Shown here piece by piece: positions 18,824 to 28,545 of a DNA stretch of 50,466 nucleotides. The notes under the pieces were generated by a model. It saw only the letters and a program-made list of their open reading frames with translations, searched no databases and had not been told where the DNA came from. Origin of the DNA: Alphaproteobacteria bacterium (GTDB lineage: Bacteria; Pseudomonadota; Alphaproteobacteria; UBA2966); assembly GCA_021296255.1 (NCBI GenBank), contig JAGWAU010000040.1, positions 1-50,466 of the forward strand, written 5' to 3'. The position numbers and the translations under genes were made by a program. Numbering within the stretch: the stretch's first letter is position 1; every line of letters begins with the position of its first letter.

Positions 18824-19628
18824 ACGTGTATCCAGTGAACTCTTCCAACGTGTGGTCGCTGCGACAATCCTCATTCCCGTCGCTTTGGCGGCTGTCTATT
18901 TCGGGGGTTGGGTGTTCTCGCTCCTTGCGGCGATTGCCGTCACTCTCATGGCATGCGAATGGGAGCCCGTTACAGGTGGGGAGCGGACAGGACGCCACAC
19001 GTTAGTTGGGATCATCACGACGCTCGCCGCCTTGTCGGTTGTTTCGTTCGGCAGCATCCAATGGGCCCTGGCGCTCATTGGAGTCGGGATATTCGTCGAT
19101 CTCGTCGTCCCCCGAAAGGATGGCACGTATTCTCGCTGGCCGGCTGTCGGCTTGGTTGCCATAGGTGTGCCCGTCGTCTGCCTGGTATGGCTGAGAGGCG
19201 CCAACGAGGGGATAACGGTGATCGTATGGCTGCTGGTCGTGTTGTGGGCGACGGACAGCGGCGCCTATTTCGTGGGCAAATGGATTGGTGGAGCGCGTCT
19301 TGCACCGACGATTAGCCCGAGCAAAACGTGGGCCGGTTTTGTTGGCGGCACAGGCGCCGGCGTTTTGGTCGGCGTGGCAACGGTGACCGTGTTACCCGAC
19401 ATATCGACGATCAGGGCAGTTTTGGCCAGTATCCTGGTTTCGTTGGCTGGACAGGGTGGTGACTTGGCGGTCTCCGTGGTGAAACGCCGATTCGGCGTAA
19501 AGGATATGGGCACTATCATTCCGGGGCACGGCGGAGTTCTCGATCGTCTGGATAGCCTGTTGTTTGGCGCCATGGCCGTGGTTGCGCTGGCTGTGGCGGG
19601 CGGAGGGACTGTGCCCCTATGGCCGTGA
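18804..19628 (+). CDS. cdsA: Phosphatidate cytidylyltransferase
   Basis: CdsA makes CDP-diacylglycerol from CTP and phosphatidate at the inner membrane, the branch point of phospholipid synthesis. Seven to eight hydrophobic helices are visible. The signature is near the C-terminus: SPSKTWAGFVGG followed by RRFGVKDMGTIIPGHGGVLD and DRLDSLLFG. I chose the ATG at 18804 (274 residues), which overlaps uppS by 20 bases. The ATG at 18816 (MAERVSSELF) is nearly as likely, and an in-frame start at 18762 looks too long. The stop overlaps dxr by 10 bases. Confidence 0.93.
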   Translation: MAPAMAERVSSELFQRVVAATILIPVALAAVYFGGWVFSLLAAIAVTLMACEWEPVTGGERTGRHTLVGIITTLAALSVVSFGSIQWALALIGVGIFVDLVVPRKDGTYSRWPAVGLVAIGVPVVCLVWLRGANEGITVIVWLLVVLWATDSGAYFVGKWIGGARLAPTISPSKTWAGFVGGTGAGVLVGVATVTVLPDISTIRAVLASILVSLAGQGGDLAVSVVKRRFGVKDMGTIIPGHGGVLDRLDSLLFGAMAVVALAVAGGGTVPLWP

Positions 19629-20797
19629 AATCGCTAAATTCGGACGATGGGGTGCGAACGGTCACGGTACTCGGTTCGACGGGTTCGGTGGGTTGCAACA
19701 CATTGGATCTGATCGCCAGGAGGCCCGACGAATATTCCGTTGAGGTGCTCACCGCGAACACCAATTACGCGCTTCTGGCCGAGCAGGCGTTGCGGTTCGA
19801 GCCGGGACTCGCCGTGATCGCAGACAAAGACAAGTACTCGGAACTGAAGAGCGAACTGTCGGGCACGGGCATTCAGATAGAGGCGGGTCGGGATGCGCTT
19901 GTTGAAGCGGCGGCCCGCCCCGCCGAATGGGTTATGGCAGCCATTGTAGGTGCGGCAGGATTGGAACCCACTCTGGCGGCGGCTCGACGCGGTGCCATCG
20001 TCGCCCTCGCCAATAAGGAATGCCTTGTCAGCGCGGGACCGTTGTTGATGGAGGAAATCAGATCCAGTGGTGGAACCCTTCTTCCCGTGGATTCCGAGCA
20101 CAATGCCATCTTTCAGGTGTTTGATTTCGAGCGCCGCGACGCGGTCGAACGAGTGATCCTAACGGCATCGGGTGGGCCGTTCAGAACACTCGAGCTTGAA
20201 GTAATGGGACGCGTAACTCCGGCGCAGGCAGTGGCGCATCCCACATGGGATATGGGAGCGAAGATTTCCGTCGATTCGGCAACGATGTTTAACAAGGGAC
20301 TTGAGCTGATCGAGGCCCATCAAATATTTCAGATTCCCGAAGACAGGATAGAGATCTTGGTCCACCCGCAATCGGTCGTGCACAGCTTGGTCGCCTACGT
20401 CGACGGTTCTGTCTTGGCGCAACTCGGCATGCCCGACATGCGAACGCCCATTGCTTATACGCTGGGTTGGCCGTCGCGGATGCAAACGCCGGCAGCGAGG
20501 CTTGATCTCGCTGAATTGGGCCAACTCACGTTTGAGCGGCCCGACATGGACCGGTTTCCGGCATTGCGCTTGGCGAGGGAGGCGCTAAAACAAGGTGGAG
20601 CGTCGCCGGCCGTCCTCAACGCAGCAAACGAAGTGGCGGTGGATGGATTTCTCAGCGGTTCATTGGGGTTCTTGAAAATTGCCGAGACCGTTGAACATGT
20701 CTTGGCTGCGTTGGTCGGCAGGACCATACAGTCGCTGGAAGATGTGCTCGAAATTGATCGTGAGGCTCGCGAAATTGCGCGTGAATGCGTGGGGTAG
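19619..20797 (+). CDS. dxr: 1-deoxy-D-xylulose 5-phosphate reductoisomerase
   Basis: Dxr converts DXP to methylerythritol phosphate with NADPH, the committed step of non-mevalonate isoprenoid synthesis, and so supplies the precursors of UppS. The NADPH motif GSTGSVGCNTLDLI is at about residues 19-32. NKECLVSAG, LPVDSEHNAIFQ (metal-binding Asp and Glu), TASGGPFR and SATMFNKGLELIEAH follow in the family order. The 392 residues are the normal length. The start overlaps cdsA by 10 bases. Confidence 0.96.
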   Translation: MAVKSLNSDDGVRTVTVLGSTGSVGCNTLDLIARRPDEYSVEVLTANTNYALLAEQALRFEPGLAVIADKDKYSELKSELSGTGIQIEAGRDALVEAAARPAEWVMAAIVGAAGLEPTLAAARRGAIVALANKECLVSAGPLLMEEIRSSGGTLLPVDSEHNAIFQVFDFERRDAVERVILTASGGPFRTLELEVMGRVTPAQAVAHPTWDMGAKISVDSATMFNKGLELIEAHQIFQIPEDRIEILVHPQSVVHSLVAYVDGSVLAQLGMPDMRTPIAYTLGWPSRMQTPAARLDLAELGQLTFERPDMDRFPALRLAREALKQGGASPAVLNAANEVAVDGFLSGSLGFLKIAETVEHVLAALVGRTIQSLEDVLEIDREAREIARECVG

Positions 20798-20856
20798 GAT
20801 ACACTGGTTCGTAAGATGACGTGCATCGGAATTCTTCGGAGCAGAGGGGCGGCTGG

Positions 20857-21990
20857 ATGGAATTCTTGAGCGGCATTTGGACGTATCTGGTGTCGTTTCT
20901 TTTCGTGCTGACGGTATTGGTGTTTGTTCACGAGATGGGCCATTACCTCGTGGCGCGCTGGTGCGGTGTTGCTGTCGAGACCTTCTCCATTGGATTTGGC
21001 CGGGAAATCTGTCACTGGCGCGACTCCAAGGGCACACGGTGGCGCATCGGTTGGTTGCCGCTGGGAGGGTACGTGAAGTTTTTTGGGGACGCGGATGCTA
21101 CCTCGGTACGGAGTACGCAGGAGGCGGAGCCTTCTAGAGAGCAACGAAAGGATTATTTTCAGGAAAAACCGTTGGGTGTGCGGACGATGGTCGTGTCCGC
21201 CGGTCCTATCGCGAACTTCCTGCTTGCCGTGGTGCTCCTGGCCGGACTTTTCGCAGTTGTCGGGCAACCGTTCACGCCGCCCGTTGTCCAGGAAGTCATC
21301 TCCGACACAGCAGCGGCGTCGGCAGGATTTCGAGCCGGCGACAGGATTATCGAAATCGACGGTCAGGGTGTCGATCGATTTGAAGAGGTGCAGCAACTCG
21401 TCATGACGAGTCCGGGTCGGCCGCTCGTGATGCTCGTGGCGAGGGGAAGCCGCCAGCTAGAACTGAACGTAACGCCGGGAGTGCGGACGCTCACCGATCG
21501 ATTCGGTAATACACATGATGTTGGATTTCTGGGCGTTCAACGAAGTGGTGTTGACTTTATCCGCCATGACCCGCTAAGCGCGGTTTGGTACGCCGCAAAA
21601 CAGACGTACACGTTCACCGTCATGACATTGCGGTATGTCGGGCAAATGATCGTCGGATTGCGATCGCCTGACGACTTGCGTGGCCCCATCGGCATTGTGC
21701 AAATGTCGGGTCAAGCGGCCCAAATTGGAATAACTTCCGTCGTTCAGTTCATGGCCGTTCTTTCGATCAGCCTGGGACTGATCAACCTGTTCCCTATACC
21801 GGTCTTGGACGGAGGCCACCTCTTGTTCTACGCATTCGAAGCGCTGCGGGGAAAACCTCTGGGCGAAAGAGCACAGGAATACGGCTTTCGCGTTGGGCTG
21901 GCTCTGGTGGCGGGTCTTATGGTGGTGGCGACGTGGAACGACCTCGTACAATTGGAAGTATTCGAGTACGTGGTTCGGTTTTTCTCGTGA
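20857..21990 (+). CDS. rseP: Site-2 protease RseP (membrane zinc metalloprotease)
   Basis: RseP cleaves anti-sigma factor and signal-peptide remnants within the membrane. The zinc site HEMGH is at residues 25-29 in the first helix. A PDZ domain lies in the middle (AGFRAGDRIIEIDGQ), and the third metal ligand is in NLFPIPVLDGGHLLF near residue 310. The 377 residues from ATG 20857 match the family, and GGGGCGG lies upstream. An in-frame GTG at 20821 is less likely. Its stop TGA overlaps the GTG start of bamA (GTGA). Only one PDZ domain is clear, where E. coli has two. Confidence 0.93.
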   Translation: MEFLSGIWTYLVSFLFVLTVLVFVHEMGHYLVARWCGVAVETFSIGFGREICHWRDSKGTRWRIGWLPLGGYVKFFGDADATSVRSTQEAEPSREQRKDYFQEKPLGVRTMVVSAGPIANFLLAVVLLAGLFAVVGQPFTPPVVQEVISDTAAASAGFRAGDRIIEIDGQGVDRFEEVQQLVMTSPGRPLVMLVARGSRQLELNVTPGVRTLTDRFGNTHDVGFLGVQRSGVDFIRHDPLSAVWYAAKQTYTFTVMTLRYVGQMIVGLRSPDDLRGPIGIVQMSGQAAQIGITSVVQFMAVLSISLGLINLFPIPVLDGGHLLFYAFEALRGKPLGERAQEYGFRVGLALVAGLMVVATWNDLVQLEVFEYVVRFFS

Positions 21991-24329
21991 TATCGGCGGT
22001 TCATCGAATTCTCTGCAGTTGCCGTGCCGTCGCGAAAGCGGCACTGATCGGCTCCCATTTACTGGCGTCGCTTCCCGCGATCGCTCAATCTGATACCTCG
22101 TTCGTCGTTGACGAAGTCTTCGTGCAAGGAAATCAGCGAGTCGAGGGAGACACGGTCCGATCGTACCTCGGGATCACTGTCGGAGATCGCATCGGCGTTC
22201 TGGCGATCAACGATGCTTTGAAAGCGCTCTATGCAACGGCATTGTTTGCCGACGTCAACATTCGCAGGGAGAGTAACGCCCTCGTGGTCAGCGTGGTTGA
22301 GAATCCGATCATCAACCAGCTGGTGTTCGAGGGGAATCGCCGGATTAAGGATGAGGCCCTGGAGACCGAGGTTCAGCTTCGGCCGAGGATCGTCTATACG
22401 CGTTCACGCGTTCAGAGCGATGTCCAGAGAATCGTTCAGGTATATCGACGTAGCGGTCGGTTTGCCGCCACCGTCGAGCCTAAAGTCATTCAACTCCCTC
22501 AGAACCGCGTCGATCTCGTATTCGAAATCTCGGAGGGGCCACTCACTGAAATCAGGAAGATAAACTTCATCGGCAATCGGGTTTTTCCCGACGGGCGTTT
22601 GCGATCGGTGATATCGACCAAAGAGGCCCGCTGGTACCGGTTTTTTACGTCGGCCGACAAATATGATCCAGATCGCCTGAATTTCGATCGTGAGCTTCTT
22701 CGGCGACATTATCTGGCAAATGGCTACGCGGATTTCCGCGTCGTTTCCGCGGTTGCGGAACTGGCCCGAAATAGGGCCGACTTCTTCGTCACGATCACCG
22801 TCGAGGAAGGAGAGCGCTACACTTTCGGAGATATCGACCTGTCCACCGAACTACGGGGGGTTGACCCCGAAACTCTGCGGCCATTGTTGACAACCGATCC
22901 GGGCGAGACATACGACGCCGACAAGATCGAAGACTCTATCCAAGATCTGACGTTCGAACTCGGTCGGCTGGGCTATGCCTTTGTCGACGTGCGGCCGGAA
23001 ATTGGTCGGGATCGTGAAGGCCGCCGGATATCCGTCAACTACCGCATCAACGAAGGGCCTCGTGTCTACGTCGATCGTATCGACATCGTCGGCAACGTTC
23101 GGACTCTGGATCGTGTGGTGAGGCGTGAAATGCGTCTGGCCGAAGGTGATGCATTCAACGCTGCCAAATTGCGCAGATCTCAGCAGCGAATACGTGGGTT
23201 GGGTTTCTTCCAGAAGGTCGAGGTCGAGGACGAAAAGGGTCTTCTCGACAGAAAGGCGTTGGGGGCCGCAGACGATACCTTTGCCGATGACCGGACCTCG
23301 ATCACCATCGAGGTGGAGGAACAATCAACCGGAGAGCTTTCGTTCGGTGTCGGGTACTCTTCGAGCGATCAGGTCGGAGGTGAAGTCAGCATACGCGAAC
23401 GGAATCTGCTTGGGCGTGGACAGGATCTGCGCTTGGCACTGGCGATTTCCACGCGCCGTCAGGATATCGATCTCGCGTTCACTGAGCCCTATTTCCTGAA
23501 CCGTGACCTGACTGCCGGATTCGACGTCTTCAATAGACAGCGTGATCTGGAAAACGCATCGTTCGACAGGGATTCCACGGGTTTGACCCTCCGCGTCGGA
23601 TACCCGTTTGCCGAAAGGTTGCGGCATGCCGTCCGCTACACGTTTCGCATTGATCGCATTGAGGACGTCGACGAGGATGCATCCCGTTTCATTCAGGATC
23701 AGAAGGGGACACGGCTCACGTCCTCGATCGGACATACCGTCCTATACGATCTGCGCGACAGCCGCTTCTTCCCAACAGAAGGCTACGTCGTCCGATTGGC
23801 CCAGGATTTGGCAGGCCTAGGTGGAGACGTTCGTTACCTCCGGCACAAACTCAATTCTGCCTACCACCGGCGTTTGTGGCGAGAATGGGTTGGAACGCTG
23901 GCGCTGGAAGGGGGACATATCCTGGGGCTCGGTGAGCGGGTCAGTCTCTCCGACCGGTTCTTCCTCGGAGGTAATTCCTTCCGCGGGTTCGCCTTTGGCG
24001 GTATCGGCCCCCGTGATACGCGCACGCTCGACTTTCTTGGTGGTACTGTTTATTACGTGGGTACTGCCGAGGTTTCCGCTCCGCTAGGCACTCTCCGAGA
24101 ACTCGGGGTTTTCGGCAGTTTGTTCACGGAAATAGGTAGCCTTGCGGATCCGGACCTGGACTCCAAAGAGAACGTGTTTGACGTTTCTGAGCCCAGGATT
24201 TCGTCGGGATTCGGCTTCTCATGGCGTTCGCCGTTAGGTCCTATTCGCGCGGACTTCGCGTGGGCCTGGAGAAAGGAACGGTTCGATCGCGACGAAGTTT
24301 TCAGATTCAGCTTCGGCACTAGGTTCTAA
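21987..24329 (+). CDS. bamA: Outer membrane protein assembly factor BamA
   Basis: BamA is the core of the BAM complex that inserts beta-barrel proteins into the outer membrane. The 780-residue protein has a signal peptide ending in LASLPAIAQ-S, five POTRA domains (about 35-430; the first begins VDEVFVQGNQRV) and a C-terminal 16-strand barrel ending in FSFGTRF with the terminal aromatic residue. The lid-loop region holds the family motif as FRGFAFGGIGPR. The start is the GTG at 21987, which overlaps the rseP stop by four bases. No ribosome binding site is visible, so initiation probably depends on rseP translation. Confidence 0.94.
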   Translation: MISAVHRILCSCRAVAKAALIGSHLLASLPAIAQSDTSFVVDEVFVQGNQRVEGDTVRSYLGITVGDRIGVLAINDALKALYATALFADVNIRRESNALVVSVVENPIINQLVFEGNRRIKDEALETEVQLRPRIVYTRSRVQSDVQRIVQVYRRSGRFAATVEPKVIQLPQNRVDLVFEISEGPLTEIRKINFIGNRVFPDGRLRSVISTKEARWYRFFTSADKYDPDRLNFDRELLRRHYLANGYADFRVVSAVAELARNRADFFVTITVEEGERYTFGDIDLSTELRGVDPETLRPLLTTDPGETYDADKIEDSIQDLTFELGRLGYAFVDVRPEIGRDREGRRISVNYRINEGPRVYVDRIDIVGNVRTLDRVVRREMRLAEGDAFNAAKLRRSQQRIRGLGFFQKVEVEDEKGLLDRKALGAADDTFADDRTSITIEVEEQSTGELSFGVGYSSSDQVGGEVSIRERNLLGRGQDLRLALAISTRRQDIDLAFTEPYFLNRDLTAGFDVFNRQRDLENASFDRDSTGLTLRVGYPFAERLRHAVRYTFRIDRIEDVDEDASRFIQDQKGTRLTSSIGHTVLYDLRDSRFFPTEGYVVRLAQDLAGLGGDVRYLRHKLNSAYHRRLWREWVGTLALEGGHILGLGERVSLSDRFFLGGNSFRGFAFGGIGPRDTRTLDFLGGTVYYVGTAEVSAPLGTLRELGVFGSLFTEIGSLADPDLDSKENVFDVSEPRISSGFGFSWRSPLGPIRADFAWAWRKERFDRDEVFRFSFGTRF

Positions 24330-24899
24330 ATGGAAATGCATCGGGAAGTCGTTTTAGCGCTGGCGAAGTGGATGTTTGTCCTTTGGGTTGGGCTTCCTGG
24401 TGTCTTGGCGGCGCAGGACCTTCCGGGAACGGTGGCCGCCGTGATCGATTTTCAACAGCTCGAACGGGATGCGCTTGCCGCGAAGAATATTCGCGCTCAG
24501 GTCGAGACCTATCGTTTGCAGTATGCGGCTATCATCAGCCAGGAAGAGGAGCAACTCCGCCAACAGGAGCAGGAGCTCAAGCGGCAGCGTGCCATCCTGT
24601 CTCCCGAGGCCTTCGCACAGCACCGAAGGGAGTTCGAAGACAACGTCGCGAGCCTCCAGCGTCAGGTACAGAACCGCACGAGACGTCTCGAGCGCAGCAT
24701 CGAGACCGCGTTGGCTACGGTAAACAAGGTTCTCGGTCCAATCATCAAGGACCTCTCTGCTGAGTTTGGCTTCACCCTCGTTCTCGACAAGCGTCAAGTG
24801 CGTTATGTGGACGATCGGTTCGACATCACGCCGATCGTATTGCAACGTTTGGACGAGCGATTGCCCCAGGTCACGGTTCCACCGCCTGAAGGCGAATAA
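24330..24899 (+). CDS. skp: OmpH/Skp family periplasmic chaperone
   Basis: Skp holds unfolded outer-membrane proteins in the periplasm on their way to BamA. The 189-residue protein has an N-terminal signal sequence (hydrophobic about 8-26, likely cleavage after VLAAQ). A long coiled-coil stretch (about 60-120), rich in Gln, Glu and Arg, follows, and then the short C-terminal body with [20 protein letters not shown]. This is the OmpH pattern. The ATG directly follows the bamA stop, and its own TAA shares a base with the lpxD start. The order bamA-skp-lpxD-fabZ-lpxA is conserved in proteobacteria. Confidence 0.9.
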   Translation: MEMHREVVLALAKWMFVLWVGLPGVLAAQDLPGTVAAVIDFQQLERDALAAKNIRAQVETYRLQYAAIISQEEEQLRQQEQELKRQRAILSPEAFAQHRREFEDNVASLQRQVQNRTRRLERSIETALATVNKVLGPIIKDLSAEFGFTLVLDKRQVRYVDDRFDITPIVLQRLDERLPQVTVPPPEGE

Positions 24900-25933
24900 T
24901 GGCCGATCCGCGCTTTTACTCGTCCAGCGGACCGTTCTCACTCAAAGCTCTTGCCGAATTGAGCGGAGCCAAGCTCAACACCGGTGCCGACTCCGGTGTG
25001 ATGATCCGGGATGTGGCTCCTCTGGAACGTGCCCGTCCTGAAGAGCTTTCGTTCTTGGATAATGTCAAATATTTGCAATCCTTTCAGGATAGTGAGGCAG
25101 GCGCATGCATCGTGCGGTCACGGCACGTAGATCGTGCCCCGCATGGCATGGCGCTTCTGATTTCGGGAAATCCTTACAGAGCCTATGCCTTGGTGGCGCA
25201 GGCTTTTTATCCTGTGCTCCCGTCGTCCGGTCGGATTTCGCCGTCGGCGAATGTCGCGCAAACCGCCGAGATCGGGACTGGAAGCGAGATTTCGCCGGGT
25301 GCCGTGGTCGGCGAATATGTGCGGATCGGTGCGAACTGCCGCGTCGATGCGAATGCCGTTGTCGGCCCGGGAGTGGAGATCGGCGACGCGACTGTCATTG
25401 GCGCGAGCGTTTCCCTCAGCCACAGCATCATCGGCGCTCGCGTGACCATTCATCCGGGGGCGCGGATCGGCCAGGATGGATTCGGTTTCGCGATTGATCC
25501 GGCGGGACACGTCAAGGTGCCGCAACTGGGCCGGGTCCTCATTCATGATGATGTGGAAATCGGTGCAAACACGACGATTGATCGGGGGAGCGGTCCGGAT
25601 ACGGAGATTGGAGCGGGATGTTGGATAGACAATCTCGTTCAGATCGCCGACAACGTCACGCTCGGAGAAGGGTGCGTGATCGTCGCGCAGGCGGGGGTCT
25701 CCGGAAGTACGAAATTGGAGCGTCAGGTGGTGGCTGGGGGTCAGTCAGGTTTCGCTGGACATCTGACCATTGGTGCGGGCGCGCGCGTGGCGGCGAAGTG
25801 CGGCGTCATACAGGACGTGCCTGCGGGCGCAACGATCGGTGGCACACCTGCGCAACCGATTCGGGACTGGCATCGCCAGACCGTGCTGTTGCGGCGCATG
25901 GTTCGGGAAAAGGAAAAACGGAGTGATGGCTGA
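24899..25933 (+). CDS. lpxD: UDP-3-O-acylglucosamine N-acyltransferase LpxD
   Basis: LpxD adds the second 3-hydroxyacyl chain in lipid A synthesis, using acyl-ACP. The N-terminal uridine-binding domain has [12 protein letters not shown]. From about residue 115 the left-handed beta-helix hexapeptide repeats begin ([20 protein letters not shown]). The probable catalytic histidine is in [14 protein letters not shown], and a C-terminal helix follows. The 344 residues are the normal length. The start ATG uses the last base of the skp stop (TAATG), and fabZ overlaps the end by 8 bases, so the run is tightly coupled. Confidence 0.95.
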   Translation: MADPRFYSSSGPFSLKALAELSGAKLNTGADSGVMIRDVAPLERARPEELSFLDNVKYLQSFQDSEAGACIVRSRHVDRAPHGMALLISGNPYRAYALVAQAFYPVLPSSGRISPSANVAQTAEIGTGSEISPGAVVGEYVRIGANCRVDANAVVGPGVEIGDATVIGASVSLSHSIIGARVTIHPGARIGQDGFGFAIDPAGHVKVPQLGRVLIHDDVEIGANTTIDRGSGPDTEIGAGCWIDNLVQIADNVTLGEGCVIVAQAGVSGSTKLERQVVAGGQSGFAGHLTIGAGARVAAKCGVIQDVPAGATIGGTPAQPIRDWHRQTVLLRRMVREKEKRSDG

Positions 25934-26405
25934 AGGCGGCATGGCAGCGAAGGAGCTGGGTGTGGTTGAAATTCTCCGGGTCATGGAGATGATTCCGCAC
26001 CGGTTTCCCATGCTCATGGTGGACAAGGTTATCGACATGGTGCCTGACCAGTCCGCGATCGGAATCAAGAACATCACGATCAATGAGCCGCATTTTCAGG
26101 GACATTTCCCCCAGCGTCCCGTCATGCCGGGCGTCATGATCGTTGAGGCAATGGCACAAACGGCGGCGGTTCTCGTGGTTCACACATTGGGGGGAGGTGC
26201 CGAAGGGAAACTCGTCTACTTCATGGCGATAGAAAACGCTCGCTTCAGGAAACCCGTCGGTCCGGGCGATACCATGCGCATTCACGTCACGAAACGGCAG
26301 AGCCGTGGCAACGTGTGGAAATTCTCCGCCGAGGCGAGGGTCGATGACGCCATTGTCGCCGAGGCGACTTACACCGCCATGATCATGAACGATCAGGACG
26401 ACTGA
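25926..26405 (+). CDS. fabZ: 3-hydroxyacyl-ACP dehydratase FabZ
   Basis: FabZ dehydrates 3-hydroxyacyl-ACP in fatty acid elongation and competes with LpxA/LpxD for 3-hydroxyacyl-ACP, which balances phospholipid and lipid A. The hot-dog fold is recognised from [13 protein letters not shown]. The catalytic histidine is in [15 protein letters not shown], and the glutamate in [11 protein letters not shown]. The start at 25926 gives 159 residues; an ATG at 25941 is possible. It overlaps lpxD by 8 bases and lpxA by one. Confidence 0.95.
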   Translation: MAEGGMAAKELGVVEILRVMEMIPHRFPMLMVDKVIDMVPDQSAIGIKNITINEPHFQGHFPQRPVMPGVMIVEAMAQTAAVLVVHTLGGGAEGKLVYFMAIENARFRKPVGPGDTMRIHVTKRQSRGNVWKFSAEARVDDAIVAEATYTAMIMNDQDD

Positions 26406-27208
26406 TGGCTGCTCGAATTCACGAAACGGCCATCGTGGAGGACGGAGCGAGACTCGGTGAGGACGTTGTTGTCGGGGCGTATTCATGTGTCGGTCCCGGT
26501 GTCGAGTTGGGCGACGGTGTTGAAATTAAGTCCCATGTCGTCGTGGCCGGCTCGACCCGCGTCGGTCAGGGCTGCCGGATGTTCCCCTTCGCCTCAATAG
26601 GTCAACAGCCGCAAGATCTGAAATATCGTGGGGAGCCGTCACGTCTCGAAATCGGCGAGAACAACACAATCCGTGAGTACGTCACCATGAACCCGGGTAC
26701 CGAAGGCGGCGGCATGGTGACCCGTGTGGGAAACGGTTGCGCGTTCATGGTGGGAGCACACGTTGCCCACGACTGTATTATCGGTGACAGCGTGATAATG
26801 GCGAATTACGCTTCTCTCGGGGGGCACGTCTGCGTGGGCGATCATGCGATCATCGGCGGACTCGCGGCGGTTCATCAGTTCGTCCGGATCGGTCGACATG
26901 CCATGATCGGCGGTATGTCGGGTGTCGAACACGACGTCATACCCTATGGTTCGGTCATGGGTGATCGTGCGGCGCTTTGCGGTTTGAACATCATTGGGCT
27001 GAAGCGCCGAGGATTTTCGCGGGCCAGCATACGAAGCATGCGGGACGCATACCGCCGACTGTTCGAGCCCCAAGGGACTCTCAAACAACGCGTGGCGCAG
27101 GTGGGGACTACATTCGCCGAAACACCGGAAGTCATGGACATCGTGAACTTTATGGCCGGTGAATCGATCCGATCATTCTGTTTGCCGCGGGAGGATCGTG
27201 GCTCCTAA
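26405..27208 (+). CDS. lpxA: UDP-N-acetylglucosamine O-acyltransferase LpxA
   Basis: LpxA carries out the first step of lipid A synthesis, transferring 3-hydroxyacyl from ACP to UDP-GlcNAc. The 267-residue protein is a hexapeptide-repeat beta-helix. The catalytic histidine is in MVGAHVAHDCIIGDSV, near residue 120. The C-terminal helical region starts near NIIGLKRRGFSRASI. The ATG overlaps the fabZ stop by one base (TGATG), and the end overlaps lpxI by 11 bases. Confidence 0.96.
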   Translation: MAARIHETAIVEDGARLGEDVVVGAYSCVGPGVELGDGVEIKSHVVVAGSTRVGQGCRMFPFASIGQQPQDLKYRGEPSRLEIGENNTIREYVTMNPGTEGGGMVTRVGNGCAFMVGAHVAHDCIIGDSVIMANYASLGGHVCVGDHAIIGGLAAVHQFVRIGRHAMIGGMSGVEHDVIPYGSVMGDRAALCGLNIIGLKRRGFSRASIRSMRDAYRRLFEPQGTLKQRVAQVGTTFAETPEVMDIVNFMAGESIRSFCLPREDRGS

Positions 27209-28028
27209 GCTGGGCATCCTGGCCGGAGGCGGTGAACTCCCAGTCAGGCTGGTAGAGGTTTGCCGTGCAACGGGTCGGGATGTCTTCGTCGTCGTGTTCA
27301 ACGGCGAATCAAACCTTGACGCCGTGAATGACGTACCTCACGTATGGCTCGATCTCGGCGCCGTTGGAGGCGTGATACAAGCGTTGAAAGAAGCGGATTG
27401 TCGAGACGTTGTCCTAGCAGGGCCGATCCGGCGGCCCAAGCTGACATCGCTGCGGCTCGACGGGCGTGGCGCAATGATGCTGCCGAAACTTCTCCGCGCG
27501 CGCGGCGATGATGCTTTGCTCACTGTCGTGATCAACGAGCTCGAAGGCGAGGGGTTCAATGTGATTGCGGTCGACGACGTGTTTTCCGATCTCTTGGCGG
27601 CGGAGGGCACCCTTGGTGCCCGTCAGCCAGATGACGGTGAATGGGAAGATGTCGTGCGCGGCATCGAAGTAGTTCAAGCCATTGGCGCAATCGATGTTGG
27701 TCAAGCCGCTGTCGTTCACAATGGATACGTTCTCGGTGTCGAAGCGGCCGAAGGAACCGATGCCTTGATCGATCGGGCGGCTTCCCTCAGGCGCGATGAC
27801 CGGGGAGGCGTTCTCGTCAAGCTGAAAAAGCCGAGTCAGGATCGGCGCGTCGACCTGCCCGCTATCGGCGTTGGAACGATCGAACGCGCCTCGGCAGCGG
27901 GACTTGCGGGAATCGCGATGGAGGCGGGTGAAACGATTATTCTGGGCCGTGGTGAGGTGATTGAAGGCGCGGATGCCGCAGAACTATTCTTGGTCGGGAT
28001 CGTTGTAACGGATGCGGATAGCGAATAG
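27198..28028 (+). CDS. lpxI: UDP-2,3-diacylglucosamine pyrophosphatase LpxI
   Basis: LpxI hydrolyses UDP-2,3-diacylglucosamine to lipid X. It replaces the unrelated LpxH in alphaproteobacteria and some other groups. The 276-residue protein begins KLGILAGGGELPVRL, has VLAGPIRRPKL near residue 80, and ends with the catalytic domain containing LVKLKKPSQDRRVDLPAIG. The start is the GTG at 27198, with a strong GGGAGG five bases before it; an in-frame start at 27159 would lie deep in lpxA. lpxB, the next enzyme of the pathway, usually follows but is absent here. Confidence 0.92.
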   Translation: MAPKLGILAGGGELPVRLVEVCRATGRDVFVVVFNGESNLDAVNDVPHVWLDLGAVGGVIQALKEADCRDVVLAGPIRRPKLTSLRLDGRGAMMLPKLLRARGDDALLTVVINELEGEGFNVIAVDDVFSDLLAAEGTLGARQPDDGEWEDVVRGIEVVQAIGAIDVGQAAVVHNGYVLGVEAAEGTDALIDRAASLRRDDRGGVLVKLKKPSQDRRVDLPAIGVGTIERASAAGLAGIAMEAGETIILGRGEVIEGADAAELFLVGIVVTDADSE

Positions 28029-28134
28029 AACTTCTACGGGCTATGCACTGCGGCGGTTTGCCGAACTTCCATAGAATCGAGACCGCCCGGCGCGAGAAAC
28101 TTGGGAAATGGCAATGGGGAAAGGTTTAGCGGCG

Positions 28135-28533
28135 ATGTCAGATAATTTTCGGCTGATGCACACGATGATCCGGGTCAAGGATCAGGACAAGGCAATCGAT
28201 TTTTACACCCGCCTGCTTGGCATGAAGGTGCTTCGCCAGAGCGACAACGAAGTCGGCAAATACACGAATACGTTTCTCGGCTACGGAGACGAGGACACCA
28301 ATACGGTTCTTGAACTTACGTACAACTGGAGCCAAGAGGAGCCCTACGAACTGGGGCGGGCTTACGGCCATTTGGCGATCGGCGTCCCCGACGTCGCCAT
28401 GACTTGCGAAGCCCTCGAAAAGGAAGATGTGCCCGTTCCTAGACCGGCAGGACCTGTCAAGGGCGGGACGACCGTTATCGCCTTTATCAAGGATCCCGAC
28501 GGGCGCTCGGTGGAGTTGATCCAAACGGGTTAG
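28135..28533 (+). CDS. gloA: Lactoylglutathione lyase (glyoxalase I)
   Basis: GloA converts the hemithioacetal of methylglyoxal and glutathione to S-lactoylglutathione. The 132-residue metalloenzyme has all four expected ligand positions: His in LMHTMIRV, Glu in VLELTYNW, His in YGHLAIGV and Glu in SVELIQ. RLLGMKVLRQ and FIKDPDGR are also typical. I use the ATG at 28135; an ATG at 28108 would add nine residues. It stands alone, 106 bases after lpxI, at the place usually held by lpxB. A palindromic repeat follows its stop and precedes the convergent gltA. Confidence 0.92.
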   Translation: MSDNFRLMHTMIRVKDQDKAIDFYTRLLGMKVLRQSDNEVGKYTNTFLGYGDEDTNTVLELTYNWSQEEPYELGRAYGHLAIGVPDVAMTCEALEKEDVPVPRPAGPVKGGTTVIAFIKDPDGRSVELIQTG

Positions 28534-28545
28534 GCTGGTCGCCGA

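Noticed and set aside
20815..20870. 17-codon frame overlapping the rseP start (ATG at 20817)
   Set aside because: There is no ribosome binding site before it, and the frame is a by-product of the rseP leader sequence.
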